A DNA stretch of 64,000 nucleotides, taken from the NCBI GenBank assembly GCA_900315315.1, contig OMYT01000006.1:82240-146239 (forward strand), in the 5' to 3' direction. The notes below the pieces were generated by a model. It saw nothing but the letters and a program-made list of their open reading frames with translations. It was not told where the DNA came from and did not search any database. This document shows positions 8,025 to 15,992 of this stretch, one piece after another; the stretch's first letter is position 1; every line of letters begins with the position of its first letter. The position numbers were made by a program, and so were the translations under genes. The stretch is from an uncultured Eubacteriales bacterium. Lineage in GTDB: Bacteria; Bacillota; Clostridia; Christensenellales; Aristaeellaceae.

Positions 8025-9008
8025 TTACTTCCTTCCATATTGTTCCCGGATTTTTTCCCAGGATGGCATGGTTCTCTTTAATTCGTTCCAGTTGTGCATC
8101 GGATAATCCGACGCTTTCGCAACGATCTGTTCAAATGCTTTATCCAGCATTTCCATCTCTTCCCAGGCATTCCGGCAATGAGCGCAGGCAATCAGATCGC
8201 CCATTTCCGTCTTGGACATCACGAAATAGACGAACTGCATCAGTGTTCCTTTGACACCCGGTTCGTAGTACTTTTCATCTTCCGCAGGAAGGATCGTAAT
8301 TCCCTGGGATTCCAGCATCCCATAGGCTTCTTTCGTTGCCAGCCGCATCTGCTTGCGCTGCTTTCCGTTCGCTGAACGGAGATCGCCGTTGCATGCATAG
8401 GTGAGATAGCAAATCGGCAGAACTGCCGCCAGATGACAAATCAGGTATGCTTTCATGTCCGGCTGCCAGCGAAGCTTGTAGCCGCTTCCGCCGAAGATGC
8501 TTTCCATCTTTTTCTGTAGCGTTTCATCCGGCAATACATGCAGCCCGCCGATATCCATGTTGCCGGTGCCAAGCCGTTCACAGATCAGCACCCCGTTTTC
8601 CTGATCTCTTTTTCCTGCTGTTGCCTGGAAGGCGAACAGAACTTCTTTGGGGTAAGCCGTCTTTTCAAGGATTATTTGCTGCATCTCGGCCGGACTCATG
8701 TTGTTTCCCACCATCACAACCAAAGGGGAACGGACAGCTGCGAGCGGCTCCAGGATCGCACTGATTCTGTTGTATGGCATTACAGCAAACACAACATCAT
8801 ATGCCTGATCATCGGTAATCGCTTCAATCATAGCAGGATAATCCAGCGTCTCTTTATGCTGCAGATGATGCCTGATCCGTAGTCCGTTCTTTTCCAGCTG
8901 TTCTTTCCATTCTCCCCGAGCCAGCATCGTCACGTCATTCCCGGCAGTGCAGAGCACATGCGCCAGGTAACTCCCGATGACGCCTGAACCGTATACCAGT
9001 ACTTTCAC
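8025..9008 (-). CDS. Ketopantoate reductase-like NAD(P)-binding protein
   Basis: 327 residues of the ApbA/PanE superfamily. The N-terminal Rossmann motif GSGVIGSYLA is followed by VTMLARGEW. The C-terminal helical domain is present but shows an unusual GDLIACAHCRNAW segment. Its operon of methyltransferases and hydrolases is unrelated to pantothenate synthesis, so it probably acts on another keto substrate. It starts with GTG overlapping the stop of a decayed short frame (GTGA). Confidence 0.72.
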   Translation of the reverse strand: MKVLVYGSGVIGSYLAHVLCTAGNDVTMLARGEWKEQLEKNGLRIRHHLQHKETLDYPAMIEAITDDQAYDVVFAVMPYNRISAILEPLAAVRSPLVVMVGNNMSPAEMQQIILEKTAYPKEVLFAFQATAGKRDQENGVLICERLGTGNMDIGGLHVLPDETLQKKMESIFGGSGYKLRWQPDMKAYLICHLAAVLPICYLTYACNGDLRSANGKQRKQMRLATKEAYGMLESQGITILPAEDEKYYEPGVKGTLMQFVYFVMSKTEMGDLIACAHCRNAWEEMEMLDKAFEQIVAKASDYPMHNWNELKRTMPSWEKIREQYGRK

Positions 9009-9108
9009 TTTGCAGACTCCTTCATGGCGTATTTCATCGTCAGCAGCAAGCCACCCATCGTCCAGATATGGCTGGTATGGCTCTCATACCCATCTCTTTA
9101 AACTTCAT
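9005..9108 (-). pseudogene. Remnant or frameshifted short gene
   Basis: An ATG at 9108 begins MKFKEMG. After a one-base shift near GGTATGAG the frame continues as YESHTSHIWTMGGLLLTMKY and ends in AMKESAK just at the reductase start. The overlap of its TGA with the reductase GTG is typical of a real coupled gene, so this looks like the tail of a lost or shifted gene. About 34 residues; no family recognised and no good ribosome site seen. Confidence 0.35.
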
Positions 9109-9124
9109 TGTGTTGAGTCTTTCG

Positions 9125-9907
9125 TTACTTTATTCCGGTGAGTATCGCTGATCCGGAAAGCGCCATCCAGGTCGCTTCCCACTTCTTCATGAACATTCCG
9201 TTCGTGGTATCAATCAGTTCTACTTTTTCATAGCCCATTTTTTTGAGCTTTTGCACGAATGCCTGCATGTCGCCGTATTTTGTCCGGGACATGATGTCGT
9301 GAATCGCAAAAGTGCCGCCTTTCTTCAGTGTCCGGAGCGTTTCCAGCAGATAGGCCTGCCGGTCGCCGGGGATATTGTGATAGACATAATTGCTGCATAC
9401 CGCATCAAAGGTTTCATCCTGGAATCTAAGTTTTGTTGCGTCTCCCTGGGAAAAATAGACATGAGTAACGCCCTCTGCTTTGGCGTTATTCTCACACAGT
9501 GTTTTGCTGAAAGAAGCATATTCTTTTCCCCAGCGGTCAACTCCGATCACTTCCGCTTTAGGATTCCGTTTTGCCACTGCAATCGTCAGAGCACCGCTTC
9601 CACAGCCGACATCCAGGCACTTGCCGCCATCAGGCAAATTCACATATGCTGCCGTGCCTTCAATAATCTGTTTGGCCATCTGCCGTTTCCCGTTGTAATC
9701 AAAAGCACGATACATCAGAATAGACCATTTGGTCAGAATGCAGAAGAGCAGCGTCAGTACAGCAAACGCGACCGTCAGGATTGTTTTCAGTGTTCCTTCT
9801 GTCAGTGCCAGGCTGAAAACAGCCAGTGCGGCAGCACATCCCAGGAACGCAAACAGGAATGCATAAATCATTCCCTTTGGCATCCAGTTCTTGTAATCCG
9901 GTTTCAT
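9125..9907 (-). CDS. Membrane-anchored class I SAM-dependent methyltransferase
   Basis: 260 residues. Two N-terminal membrane helices (about 12-35 and 40-60) precede a Rossmann methyltransferase domain with motif I CLDVGCGSGALTIA near residue 95, acidic motif II EVIGVDRWGKE, and motif IV DAVCSNYVYHNI. GGAGG lies eight bases before the ATG. The catalytic domain would face the cytosol. The acceptor is unknown; the membrane anchor suggests a lipid or hydrophobic substrate, or association with the operon's membrane proteins. Confidence 0.8.
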   Translation of the reverse strand: MKPDYKNWMPKGMIYAFLFAFLGCAAALAVFSLALTEGTLKTILTVAFAVLTLLFCILTKWSILMYRAFDYNGKRQMAKQIIEGTAAYVNLPDGGKCLDVGCGSGALTIAVAKRNPKAEVIGVDRWGKEYASFSKTLCENNAKAEGVTHVYFSQGDATKLRFQDETFDAVCSNYVYHNIPGDRQAYLLETLRTLKKGGTFAIHDIMSRTKYGDMQAFVQKLKKMGYEKVELIDTTNGMFMKKWEATWMALSGSAILTGIK

Positions 9908-9922
9908 CGTACAGTCCTCCTC

Positions 9923-10558
9923 TTACACACTCTTTGTCCGTTCCCAGCCGTCGCCCGCGTCCGTAGGATGCCGGACGAAATCGAAATCACAGCAGTCTCC
10001 GCCCTGACACAGCGTTTTACTGCGTTTAAAGTCAGTAAACGGCAGATTCCCGTAATTGATGATATCTGAGTGGCAGAACATTGCTCCAAGCTTCATCAGG
10101 TTCTGCTCTTCGAAAATATGCCTGTAAACACATTCCCTGCATTCAAAGTGGAAACGATCCTTCGGATCTTCATCCAGATGCCATTCATATTTCCAACCAA
10201 CACCGGAACCGTGACGGAATCCAAATGGAAGGATTTTTTTCATAGCCGGCAGGAACCAGGAATGTCTTGCCAGTTTTTGAAAAGTATCCGGCGTCAGTGC
10301 CTTCCACATTTCTGTAGAAACTATCTGATAGGCTTCTTCCTCCGTTTTTCCACGTGCCTGTAATGATCTGTACAGGGCAATGGAAGTCAGGATCTGAGCA
10401 ATATGTTTGTAGTTACCCTTGTCGCAATATCGTTGCTCTTCAATCAGCAGTGTGCGCATACGCTGATAGACATCCTGCTGAATCTCTGCGGGTAGAGTTG
10501 GAAAATATTCCTTGTACCGACTGATAGAAACCAGCTTTTCAGGCGTGTAGCTTTTCAT
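9923..10558 (-). CDS. L-2-amino-thiazoline-4-carboxylate hydrolase-like protein (paralogue 4)
   Basis: About 211 residues. The start at 10558 (MKSYTPEKL) has AAGGAG six bases upstream; the open frame further upstream is not coding-like. The family ending is FHFECRECVYRHIFEEQN followed by ...GGDCCDFDFVRH. It is the fourth ATC-hydrolase-like protein here and lies between two methyltransferase genes with short gaps (15 bases downstream, 55 upstream). Confidence 0.75.
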   Translation of the reverse strand: MKSYTPEKLVSISRYKEYFPTLPAEIQQDVYQRMRTLLIEEQRYCDKGNYKHIAQILTSIALYRSLQARGKTEEEAYQIVSTEMWKALTPDTFQKLARHSWFLPAMKKILPFGFRHGSGVGWKYEWHLDEDPKDRFHFECRECVYRHIFEEQNLMKLGAMFCHSDIINYGNLPFTDFKRSKTLCQGGDCCDFDFVRHPTDAGDGWERTKSV

Positions 10559-10613
10559 CACATTCTCCTTGCTGTCATTGAAAGCCAGATCAACAATCCG
10601 AAAGATGATGATC

Positions 10614-11240
10614 CTATGCCTTTCTGGCAAGAACCGTGATCCAGGGTTTGGAAGGATGATGATCAGTTTGAATATCGATGAATCCGGCTGCAATCAGCGC
10701 CTGCTTAAGTTCCTCAGCAGTATGGCATTTCATGCCGTCAATGATCTTCTCATACTTCAGACTGGCTGTATCGGTGCCGTCTGATTCATTGCAGATCATA
10801 AAATATCCGCTGGGCTTCAAAACCTTGCAGACCTGGGCAAAACACTTTTCCAGGCCGGGCCAGAAATAAACTGTCTCAAAAGCTGTGGCTAAATCAAATT
10901 TTCCCGCCGGCAGCTTCAGATCAGATACATCACCCTGCATAACAATACAGCGCCCGGATGCTATTTCACTCTTGTTGTAATCCTTTGCTGTTTCAACAGA
11001 AAGATCCGAATAATCGATTGCCGTCACATTCGCTCTTGGATACTTTTTAAGCAGTTCCCCGGCATTACGTCCTCCACCGCAGCCGAGATCCGTAATCTCC
11101 GCGGGAGTGAAATCGGGCAGATGGGAAAATCCCCAATCCGCCATTTTTGCATGTCCGGAGTTCATGCCGTTCAGCATCATTTTCCCAAGCTTTCCTTCAG
11201 GTTTCCGCGTCTGACTGACAAAGTTTTTATAAAGTCCCAT
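10614..11240 (-). CDS. Class I SAM-dependent methyltransferase
   Basis: About 208 residues. Motif I is EITDLGCGGGRNAGE near residue 48, motif II VTAIDYSD and motif IV FDLATAFETVYFW. The start is set at 11240 (MGLYKNF), with AAGGGGAG seven bases upstream, rather than the longer open frame. The N-terminal segment GKLGKMMLNGMNSGH...MADWGF has a truncated paralogue at 12858-12981. It is the first gene of the long operon running to 6100. Confidence 0.82.
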   Translation of the reverse strand: MGLYKNFVSQTRKPEGKLGKMMLNGMNSGHAKMADWGFSHLPDFTPAEITDLGCGGGRNAGELLKKYPRANVTAIDYSDLSVETAKDYNKSEIASGRCIVMQGDVSDLKLPAGKFDLATAFETVYFWPGLEKCFAQVCKVLKPSGYFMICNESDGTDTASLKYEKIIDGMKCHTAEELKQALIAAGFIDIQTDHHPSKPWITVLARKA

Positions 11241-11292
11241 AAAAAACTCCCCTTTCTGATATTCAGTTAGAATTACTTCTTTGTGATCATTC

Positions 11293-11374
11293 CTAAGAAA
11301 ACGGGATGCCAGTACGCAAAGGCATCCCGTTTCTTTGGAGGTAAGGTGCTGGTATATCATTCGGGTGGCTTACT
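11293..11374. repeat. 82-bp repeat, copy 1 (duplicated 3' end and terminator)
   Basis: Matches 13033-13114 at 78 of 82 positions, offset 1740 bases. It contains a perfect 12-bp hairpin (11299-11310 with 11321-11332; arm AAACGGGATGCC, loop of 10). In copy 2 the right end is the stop codon of the GLUG/ZinT-like gene, so copy 1 looks like the leftover 3' end and terminator of a lost paralogue. It sits between the site C promoter and the methyltransferase, so that transcript must read through the hairpin. Confidence 0.85.
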
Positions 11375-11397
11375 TCCCGTTTGATATCGTCCATTTG

Positions 11398-11449
11398 GTT
11401 AGCATTTACTAACCATTAATATATTAATCTGTTTTTTCAAACAAGTCAA
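11398..11449 (-). promoter_or_regulatory. Promoter with GTTAG-N6-CTAAC operator (site C)
   Basis: The palindrome GTTAG-CATTTA-CTAAC is at 11398-11413 (arms extend to TGGTTAG/CTAACCA). Minus-strand TTGACT at 11444-11449 and TAATAT at 11421-11426 are spaced by 17 bases. It drives the long minus-strand operon starting with the methyltransferase at 11240. The hairpin of the 82-bp repeat lies in its leader. Confidence 0.65.
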
Positions 11450-11534
11450 CCTCATTATTGTTCTCAGGTTGTTTTTTGTTAGATTTAATTAATAATTCTT
11501 CCGAAAAGTGTCAATATCAAGCAAAGAATCGCTA

Positions 11535-11588
11535 TTGACATATTCTTTTTTCACTTCTATCATAACATCGTTATGTAACGTTGTTATG
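11535..11588 (+). promoter_or_regulatory. TetR promoter with autoregulatory operator
   Basis: TTGACA (11535-11540), 17-base spacer, TATCAT (11558-11563). A near-perfect inverted repeat with 13-base arms (11561-11573 and 11576-11588, CATAACATCGTTA and its complement with one mismatch, 2-base spacer) overlaps the -10 and start region. This is the classic layout of an autorepressing TetR gene. ATAACATCGTTA recurs exactly at 25456-25467 in front of the other TetR gene. Confidence 0.75.
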
Positions 11589-11604
11589 AATCGGAGGAGA
11601 TGAA

Positions 11605-12234
11605 ATGGCCAAGCGTGTGGAAGGACGGTCAGACAAACTGCTGGAATGTGCAAAGGAAGAATTCCTTGAGATGGGCTTTCAGGAAGCTTCCCTGCGAGTC
11701 ATTGCCGCGAAAGCTGACACTACTACAGGGTCCATCTATACACGTTTTCTAGATAAAGAAGGTTTGTTCCATGCGCTTGTAGACGACACAATGGAGGAAT
11801 TGATCCGTTGGTTCCGGGACAGACAGGCACAATTTGACGACAGACCGGCCGAACAAAAAAAGGAAGATGTCCTGACCTATTATAAGCCTGAACTATGGGA
11901 GATGCTGGTTGATTATATTTATGATCATTGGGATGTGTTCAGGCTGCTTGTCCGCTGCGCCGATATTGACTGTTACGAAAACCTGCTGCACCGGATGATC
12001 GAAATCGAAACGGATTATACATATCGTTTTATGGAATCCACGGGCAATGACGCAATCAAAAGCGGGCGCCTTTCTCCCATGATGATCCACATTCTTGGAA
12101 ATGCTTTCTATTCGGGTGTATTTGAGATTGTTCGTCATGAAATGAAGAAAGCAGAAGCTGTCCTTTATGTCCGGCAGCTAAGGCGTTTCTTTCTTCTTGG
12201 TTGGGCAGATATTCTGGAAACGTCTCCGGATTGA
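11605..12234 (+). CDS. TetR/AcrR-family transcriptional regulator
   Basis: 209 residues with an N-terminal TetR helix-turn-helix (residues about 10-55: LLECAKEEFLEMGFQEASL...TTTGSIYTRFLDKEGLF) and a helical ligand-binding domain. GGAGG lies close to the ATG. The promoter carries a dyad overlapping the -10, so it is probably autorepressed. It is divergent from the site C operon and is one of two candidate readers of the GTTAG-N6-CTAAC sites. Confidence 0.88.
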   Translation: MAKRVEGRSDKLLECAKEEFLEMGFQEASLRVIAAKADTTTGSIYTRFLDKEGLFHALVDDTMEELIRWFRDRQAQFDDRPAEQKKEDVLTYYKPELWEMLVDYIYDHWDVFRLLVRCADIDCYENLLHRMIEIETDYTYRFMESTGNDAIKSGRLSPMMIHILGNAFYSGVFEIVRHEMKKAEAVLYVRQLRRFFLLGWADILETSPD

Positions 12235-12255
12235 GCCTTTTTCTTATATTCGGAA

Positions 12256-12271
12256 GTTAGTTTTCGCTAAC
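12256..12271 (+). promoter_or_regulatory. GTTAG-N6-CTAAC operator (site D)
   Basis: GTTAG-TTTTCG-CTAAC lies 60 bases upstream of the decayed secreted-protein gene. TATATT at 12245-12250 is a possible -10, but no -35 is clear. Confidence 0.55.
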
Positions 12272-12330
12272 AACGGTGTCCCCGCGCAAGCGATGACATA
12301 CAAAAAATGCTTCAAGGAGGATCTACGTTT

Positions 12331-12631
12331 ATGAAGAAACTGCTCTCTGTGTATCTGGCCATCTGCATGGCACTGTCCCTGTGCGCTTTTGCCATATGGC
12401 GAAGAAACGGCATTCAAAGTCTCCAACTGCTCCGTAAGCGCTGAGATCACCGGTGCTGTGACTCCCGGTGCTGTCGCCGGCCGTGCAGTCAATTCCTTAA
12501 TTGAAAGTTGTGAAACCAATGTCTCGCTGGACGGTAAACCACTGAACAATGAAATCGGCGAAACTATTACAATGTATGAGAGCAGCGACCAGCTTGAGGA
12601 AGAAGCTCCTGCTGAAGGCGACGCCGCCTGA
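12331..12631 (+). pseudogene. Small secreted protein, frameshifted just after the signal peptide
   Basis: An ATG with AAGGAGG upstream starts a signal peptide (MKKLLSVYLAICMALSLCAFA). The frame then hits a stop after 37 codons. Removing one base near 12393 restores a second frame, YGEETAFKVSNCSVSAEITG..., which continues to 12631 and ends in an acidic tail (EEEAPAEGDAA). The intact product would be about 98 residues. Function unknown. A sequencing error is the alternative to a real frameshift. Confidence 0.6.
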
Positions 12632-12666
12632 TTATTTCAAAAACAATTGAAAGGATATAACATGTT

Positions 12667-12860
12667 ATGGCAGAAAAACAAGACTCCAGGTCAAACCTTC
12701 TGAACGGAAATGTCTTTAAAACCATGCTGTCACTGAGTGTTCCGGCAATTCTTGGTATGGTGGTTATCGGCTTATATAACTTTATGGATGCAGTCTTTGT
12801 GGGTCGTATGGTTGGACCGGAGGCAATGACAGCAGTCAAAGTCCCTTATGTCAGCCTTTT
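12667..12860 (+). pseudogene. 3'-truncated MATE-family efflux transporter fragment
   Basis: An ATG with an AAAGGA site begins a MATE N-terminus: NVFKTMLSLSVPAILGMVV, then YNFMDAVFVGRMVGPEAMTAV, the first helix and the D-x-x-F-V-G-R-x-V-G motif. After about 60 residues homology stops and the sequence becomes a methyltransferase fragment on the opposite strand. Full MATE proteins have about 450 residues. Confidence 0.75.
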
Positions 12861-12981
12861 CAGGAATTGAAAACTGAGTGAATCCCCACTCTGCCATCGG
12901 AAGATGCTCTTTATCCATGCTGACCAGCATGAGCCTGCCCAGCAACCCTTTGGGATTTCCGAAATTATCTGTAAACGCCAT
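12858..12981 (-). pseudogene. 3'-truncated SAM methyltransferase fragment
   Basis: The N-terminus only (MAFTDNFGNPKGLLGRLMLVS, then HLPMAEWGFTQFSIPEK), paralogous to the start of the methyltransferase at 10614-11240. A GAGAGG site lies nine bases upstream. Coding is lost after about 40 residues at the junction with the MATE fragment, before SAM motif I. The gene and the repeat upstream of it repeat the arrangement at 10.6-11.4 kb. Confidence 0.7.
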
Positions 12982-13032
12982 ATGTTTCATCCTCTCCCGG
13001 TCCTGGTTTTTAAATGGTTTTGTAATAATTAT

Positions 13033-13114
13033 CTAAGGAAACGGGATGCCAGTACGCAAAGGCATCCCGTTTCTTTGTAGGTAAGGTGCTGATATATCAT
13101 TCAGGTGGCTTACT
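13033..13114. repeat. 82-bp repeat, copy 2, with terminator of the GLUG/ZinT-like gene
   Basis: Second copy of the repeat at 11293-11374. The right end contains the TAA of the minus-strand gene 13110-15179. The 12-bp perfect hairpin (13039-13050 with 13061-13072) is therefore in its 3' untranslated region and acts as a terminator or 3' stabiliser. Confidence 0.85.
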
Positions 13115-15179
13115 CCGCCTTCACATAGCTGATCACGCCGTCTGCTGCGTAGAAGGTCAGAACAATCTGGTTGTTGTCATTTTTCACCATCGTATAAAGG
13201 GCCGCTTCCGGTTCCTTCGCCTCATTATCAAAGGCAACATACAGACCTGCACCGTCGCCCTTCTCACCGTTATCCACCGCGAAAGCTTCGAAATCACGGG
13301 TTTGTTGACCGTTCATAAAGGTAAGTCCGTGTCCGTTCTCATCAATCGTCATGTAGAGTTCCACATTGGCATAATCTTCACCAAACGGAGACATATCCGC
13401 AACCCACTTGCCTTCAAAGCCAAGGGCTTTCATCTGAGCCAGCGATCCTTCACTGTGGACAGAATAATCCAGATTCTCCAGGCAGAAAAGTTCGATCACA
13501 TTTTTGATCATTTCCGCGTCAGCATCTACCGGGAATGCGGCCGCCAGCCAGTAGGCATAGGGACCCTCGTTGTATTTGGCCAGATCATCCACGTTGCTGC
13601 CGTAGCGGAATTCTAGATGGAAAGTTGTGGCAGGGGTGTCAGGCATCATGTAGAAATACTTGAATTCCCCGGCATCTTCATCTGTCGTTTCATAAAGATA
13701 GCCTTCCATCATGCCGCCAAGCACCAGCTTACCGACATAAGCATAGTCATGGCTGAACACCTGTTTGCCGCTCTCGTCTGCTCCGCTGATGGTGTTACCG
13801 TTGAATGTGAGTGTGGAAACACCGTTGATGAACAGGCAGTCAAACTGTGCTCCGTCGGAACCGTCGCCAAACGCATCAATTGCTTCCTGTCCGTAGATTG
13901 TCCCGTTGCAGGCTGTCTTCAGCATTTCAGCCATCTGAGTCGCTGCTTCCTCTCCAAGCACGGCACTGCAGGTATCAAGCCAGATCTGATCATATTCAGG
14001 TTTGGTAATCAACGGGAACAGCGCTTCATAGGTGCCCTTGATATTCTCCAGAAGAGCAGCCGCCTCCGCGGTATCATCCGTTTCAGCAGCTTTTTTCTGT
14101 TCGGAAATGGCAGCAATAGCCGGTTCCGCTTTACAGTCTTTGAGTTCAAACTGAGTGGGCTGATCAAACGGAGCACCCCGTGTTGCAGCTGCTTCGGCGC
14201 TGTAAAATCCGCTGCCGACAATATCACCAATACCGTCAGCGTTTTTTCCTGTTTCTACAGTCACATTTATCGCATTGCAATTTGTAAAAACTGTCACCGG
14301 CATACCGAGGGATGCATCTGGGAAACCACCGGCATATCCGGTAATACCGCCAATCCAGACACAATTATCGCCTGCGGTAATTTTGACATTTTCAGCAGTA
14401 TTGTCCGTAAAATGTTCAGAAGCGAAACCGCAGCCGGAAACACCTCCGATCCCATAGCAGTTACTACCGGCAGTCACGGTTCCGGTCGCCTTGCAATTCG
14501 ACACATTGGTCATTTCAAGTCCGCCGCCTACGATACCCGCGTTGGCAGTATTATCTGGAATAGTAATATCAGCCTGCGCCTCGCAACCGATAATCTGACC
14601 TGCCATTCCGGCTCCGACAATTCCGCCGTACATGCCTTCCGCACTCATATCCGTATAATGCACATTCACCTTGCCGTTCACCAGTTTTACATTCGAAACC
14701 TCAGAACAGTAAGAGTAACCGACAACATCAGACGCCATAACGCTGCCGTCTACGGTTGCATTCTCAAGCGTAAAGTTGCTGATTTTCGCATTGGCGATAC
14801 AGCCAAAGAGTCCAAGCGCCCAACCCTCAGGCTGATTGATTTTCAGGTTCTTAATGGAATGTCCCTGACCGTCAAAGATCCCGGTAAAAGCAGCCGTAAG
14901 ATCCGGCATTTCTCCTTCTTCGCCGCCGCCCATAACGAACGCACCGATGGGAGTCCATTCTGCTCCTTCCAGGTCAATATCTGCCGTAAGTACATAGTTG
15001 CCGGAAGGGTTTTTGTTGATAGCTGCAAGTTTTTCAACAGAATCAATTTCAATCACAGAAACAGCGGAAGAATCTTTCTGCTGGTCCGCATTTGTCCCGG
15101 TTTCAGCAAAGGCAGAGACAGCAGTCAACATCATACAGAAAACCATCACCAGGGCAAGAACAGAACGAAGTTTTTTCAT
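13110..15179 (-). CDS. Secreted GLUG-repeat protein with ZinT-like domain
   Basis: 689 residues. Residues 1-25 form a signal peptide ending SAFA. Residues about 70-330 are GLUG-type beta repeats (FTGIFDGQGHSIKNL, GGIVGAG, IGGITGYAGG). Residues about 365-570 resemble the ZinT/YodA lipocalin-like metal-binding domain (TLTFNGNTISG, the TTFHLEFRYG segment, then YAYWLAAAFPVDAD). Only one His of the usual ZinT His cluster is visible, so metal affinity may be altered. A C-terminal beta domain (about 590-689) follows. DUF3793 lies 67 bases upstream on the same strand and a metal ATPase operon is nearby, suggesting extracytoplasmic metal handling. Confidence 0.7.
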   Translation of the reverse strand: MKKLRSVLALVMVFCMMLTAVSAFAETGTNADQQKDSSAVSVIEIDSVEKLAAINKNPSGNYVLTADIDLEGAEWTPIGAFVMGGGEEGEMPDLTAAFTGIFDGQGHSIKNLKINQPEGWALGLFGCIANAKISNFTLENATVDGSVMASDVVGYSYCSEVSNVKLVNGKVNVHYTDMSAEGMYGGIVGAGMAGQIIGCEAQADITIPDNTANAGIVGGGLEMTNVSNCKATGTVTAGSNCYGIGGVSGCGFASEHFTDNTAENVKITAGDNCVWIGGITGYAGGFPDASLGMPVTVFTNCNAINVTVETGKNADGIGDIVGSGFYSAEAAATRGAPFDQPTQFELKDCKAEPAIAAISEQKKAAETDDTAEAAALLENIKGTYEALFPLITKPEYDQIWLDTCSAVLGEEAATQMAEMLKTACNGTIYGQEAIDAFGDGSDGAQFDCLFINGVSTLTFNGNTISGADESGKQVFSHDYAYVGKLVLGGMMEGYLYETTDEDAGEFKYFYMMPDTPATTFHLEFRYGSNVDDLAKYNEGPYAYWLAAAFPVDADAEMIKNVIELFCLENLDYSVHSEGSLAQMKALGFEGKWVADMSPFGEDYANVELYMTIDENGHGLTFMNGQQTRDFEAFAVDNGEKGDGAGLYVAFDNEAKEPEAALYTMVKNDNNQIVLTFYAADGVISYVKAE

Positions 15180-15246
15180 AAGCAGAAATCCATCCTTTCT
15201 TTTTATGGTCTATCCTATTTCCTTTTCAGGAATCAGAACAGCAAAA

Positions 15247-15795
15247 TCAACCGGCAACAGCCAGCTTTTCAAGTGAAAAGCCCTTTGAAACACAGCGCAG
15301 ATATACTTCCGTACAATGTCTGCATTTTGCAAATTGCCGGGCCGCATCGTCCACATCATCGTATACTTTCCAGATCCCGGATAGTTTGCAAGCCTGCTTG
15401 CGGTGCATGAATCCCTCCACATCTGCCGGTGGATATCCGAGGAACAACCCGACCTCATGGGGAAAATCCGGATTGCTGCGAAGCTTTGAGATCAGCTGGG
15501 CAATGCAGTTGTTCGGATTTCCGCAGGTATATCCGCATTCGGCAAGGAGCTGCGCAGCCAGATCGTTCTGAAGATCTCTCTCCAGCATTTTCGGACGATA
15601 GAGATACACCAGGGCATGCCCGTTATCCCATCGAAGCGGAAGGATCCGGAGACCTTTTCGTCCAAGCATCTGGTTTAAACGCCTCAGCTCAGCCGTCATT
15701 TCTTCCCTGCTTCCGAACGGGCAGTTGAACATATTGCCCGTTTTCAGGCTGGCCATGGTGGGGGCGCAACAGCGGATCAGCATTTCATTCGACAC
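15247..15795 (-). CDS. DUF3793 family protein
   Basis: 182 residues matching the DUF3793 pattern: MLIRCCAPTMASLKTGNMF at the start, GHALVYLYRPKML, ECGYTCGNPNNCIAQLISKL and HEVGLFLGYPPADVEGFMHR. The function is unknown; family members often lie beside flavodoxins and metal transport genes. The GTG start has GGAGG four bases upstream. Two GTTAG-N6-CTAAC palindromes precede it, one only 12 bases from the start codon. It is probably co-transcribed with the downstream GLUG/ZinT-like gene. Confidence 0.82.
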   Translation of the reverse strand: MSNEMLIRCCAPTMASLKTGNMFNCPFGSREEMTAELRRLNQMLGRKGLRILPLRWDNGHALVYLYRPKMLERDLQNDLAAQLLAECGYTCGNPNNCIAQLISKLRSNPDFPHEVGLFLGYPPADVEGFMHRKQACKLSGIWKVYDDVDDAARQFAKCRHCTEVYLRCVSKGFSLEKLAVAG

Positions 15796-15807
15796 GGGTC
15801 CTCCATT

Positions 15808-15936
15808 GTTAGCAAAAGCTAACCATCAGTCAAAAATAAAATCCGCAATTCATAACAGCATTGTAAATAAAAAGCGGAGTCCAGTTAGTAAAAACTAACG
15901 ATATATTAAATATCACAGAGCTGTATACAATGTCAA
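15808..15936 (-). promoter_or_regulatory. Promoter with two GTTAG-N6-CTAAC operators (sites E and F)
   Basis: Site F, GTTAG-TAAAAA-CTAAC, is at 15884-15899. Minus-strand TTGACA at 15931-15936 and TATTTA at 15907-15912 (18-base spacing) place the start inside site F. Site E, GTTAG-CAAAAG-CTAAC, at 15808-15823 lies in the leader next to the ribosome site of the DUF3793 gene. Two sites 76 bases apart would allow cooperative repression. Confidence 0.65.
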
Positions 15937-15992
15937 TTCTTTTTGAAAACAAGCCAATATCAAACAAACGTGATTCATTTTCTGTTCCATGA

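Noticed and set aside
1390-12858. Single inversion joining the two truncated-gene junctions
   Set aside because: Inverting the segment would pair the MBL end with the MATE fragment and the ATPase with the methyltransferase fragment, which does not restore any gene.
13617-15410. Long plus-strand frame (597 codons) opposite the GLUG/ZinT-like gene
   Set aside because: It is the antisense shadow of a gene with signal peptide, ribosome site and recognisable domains; its own product has no coding character.
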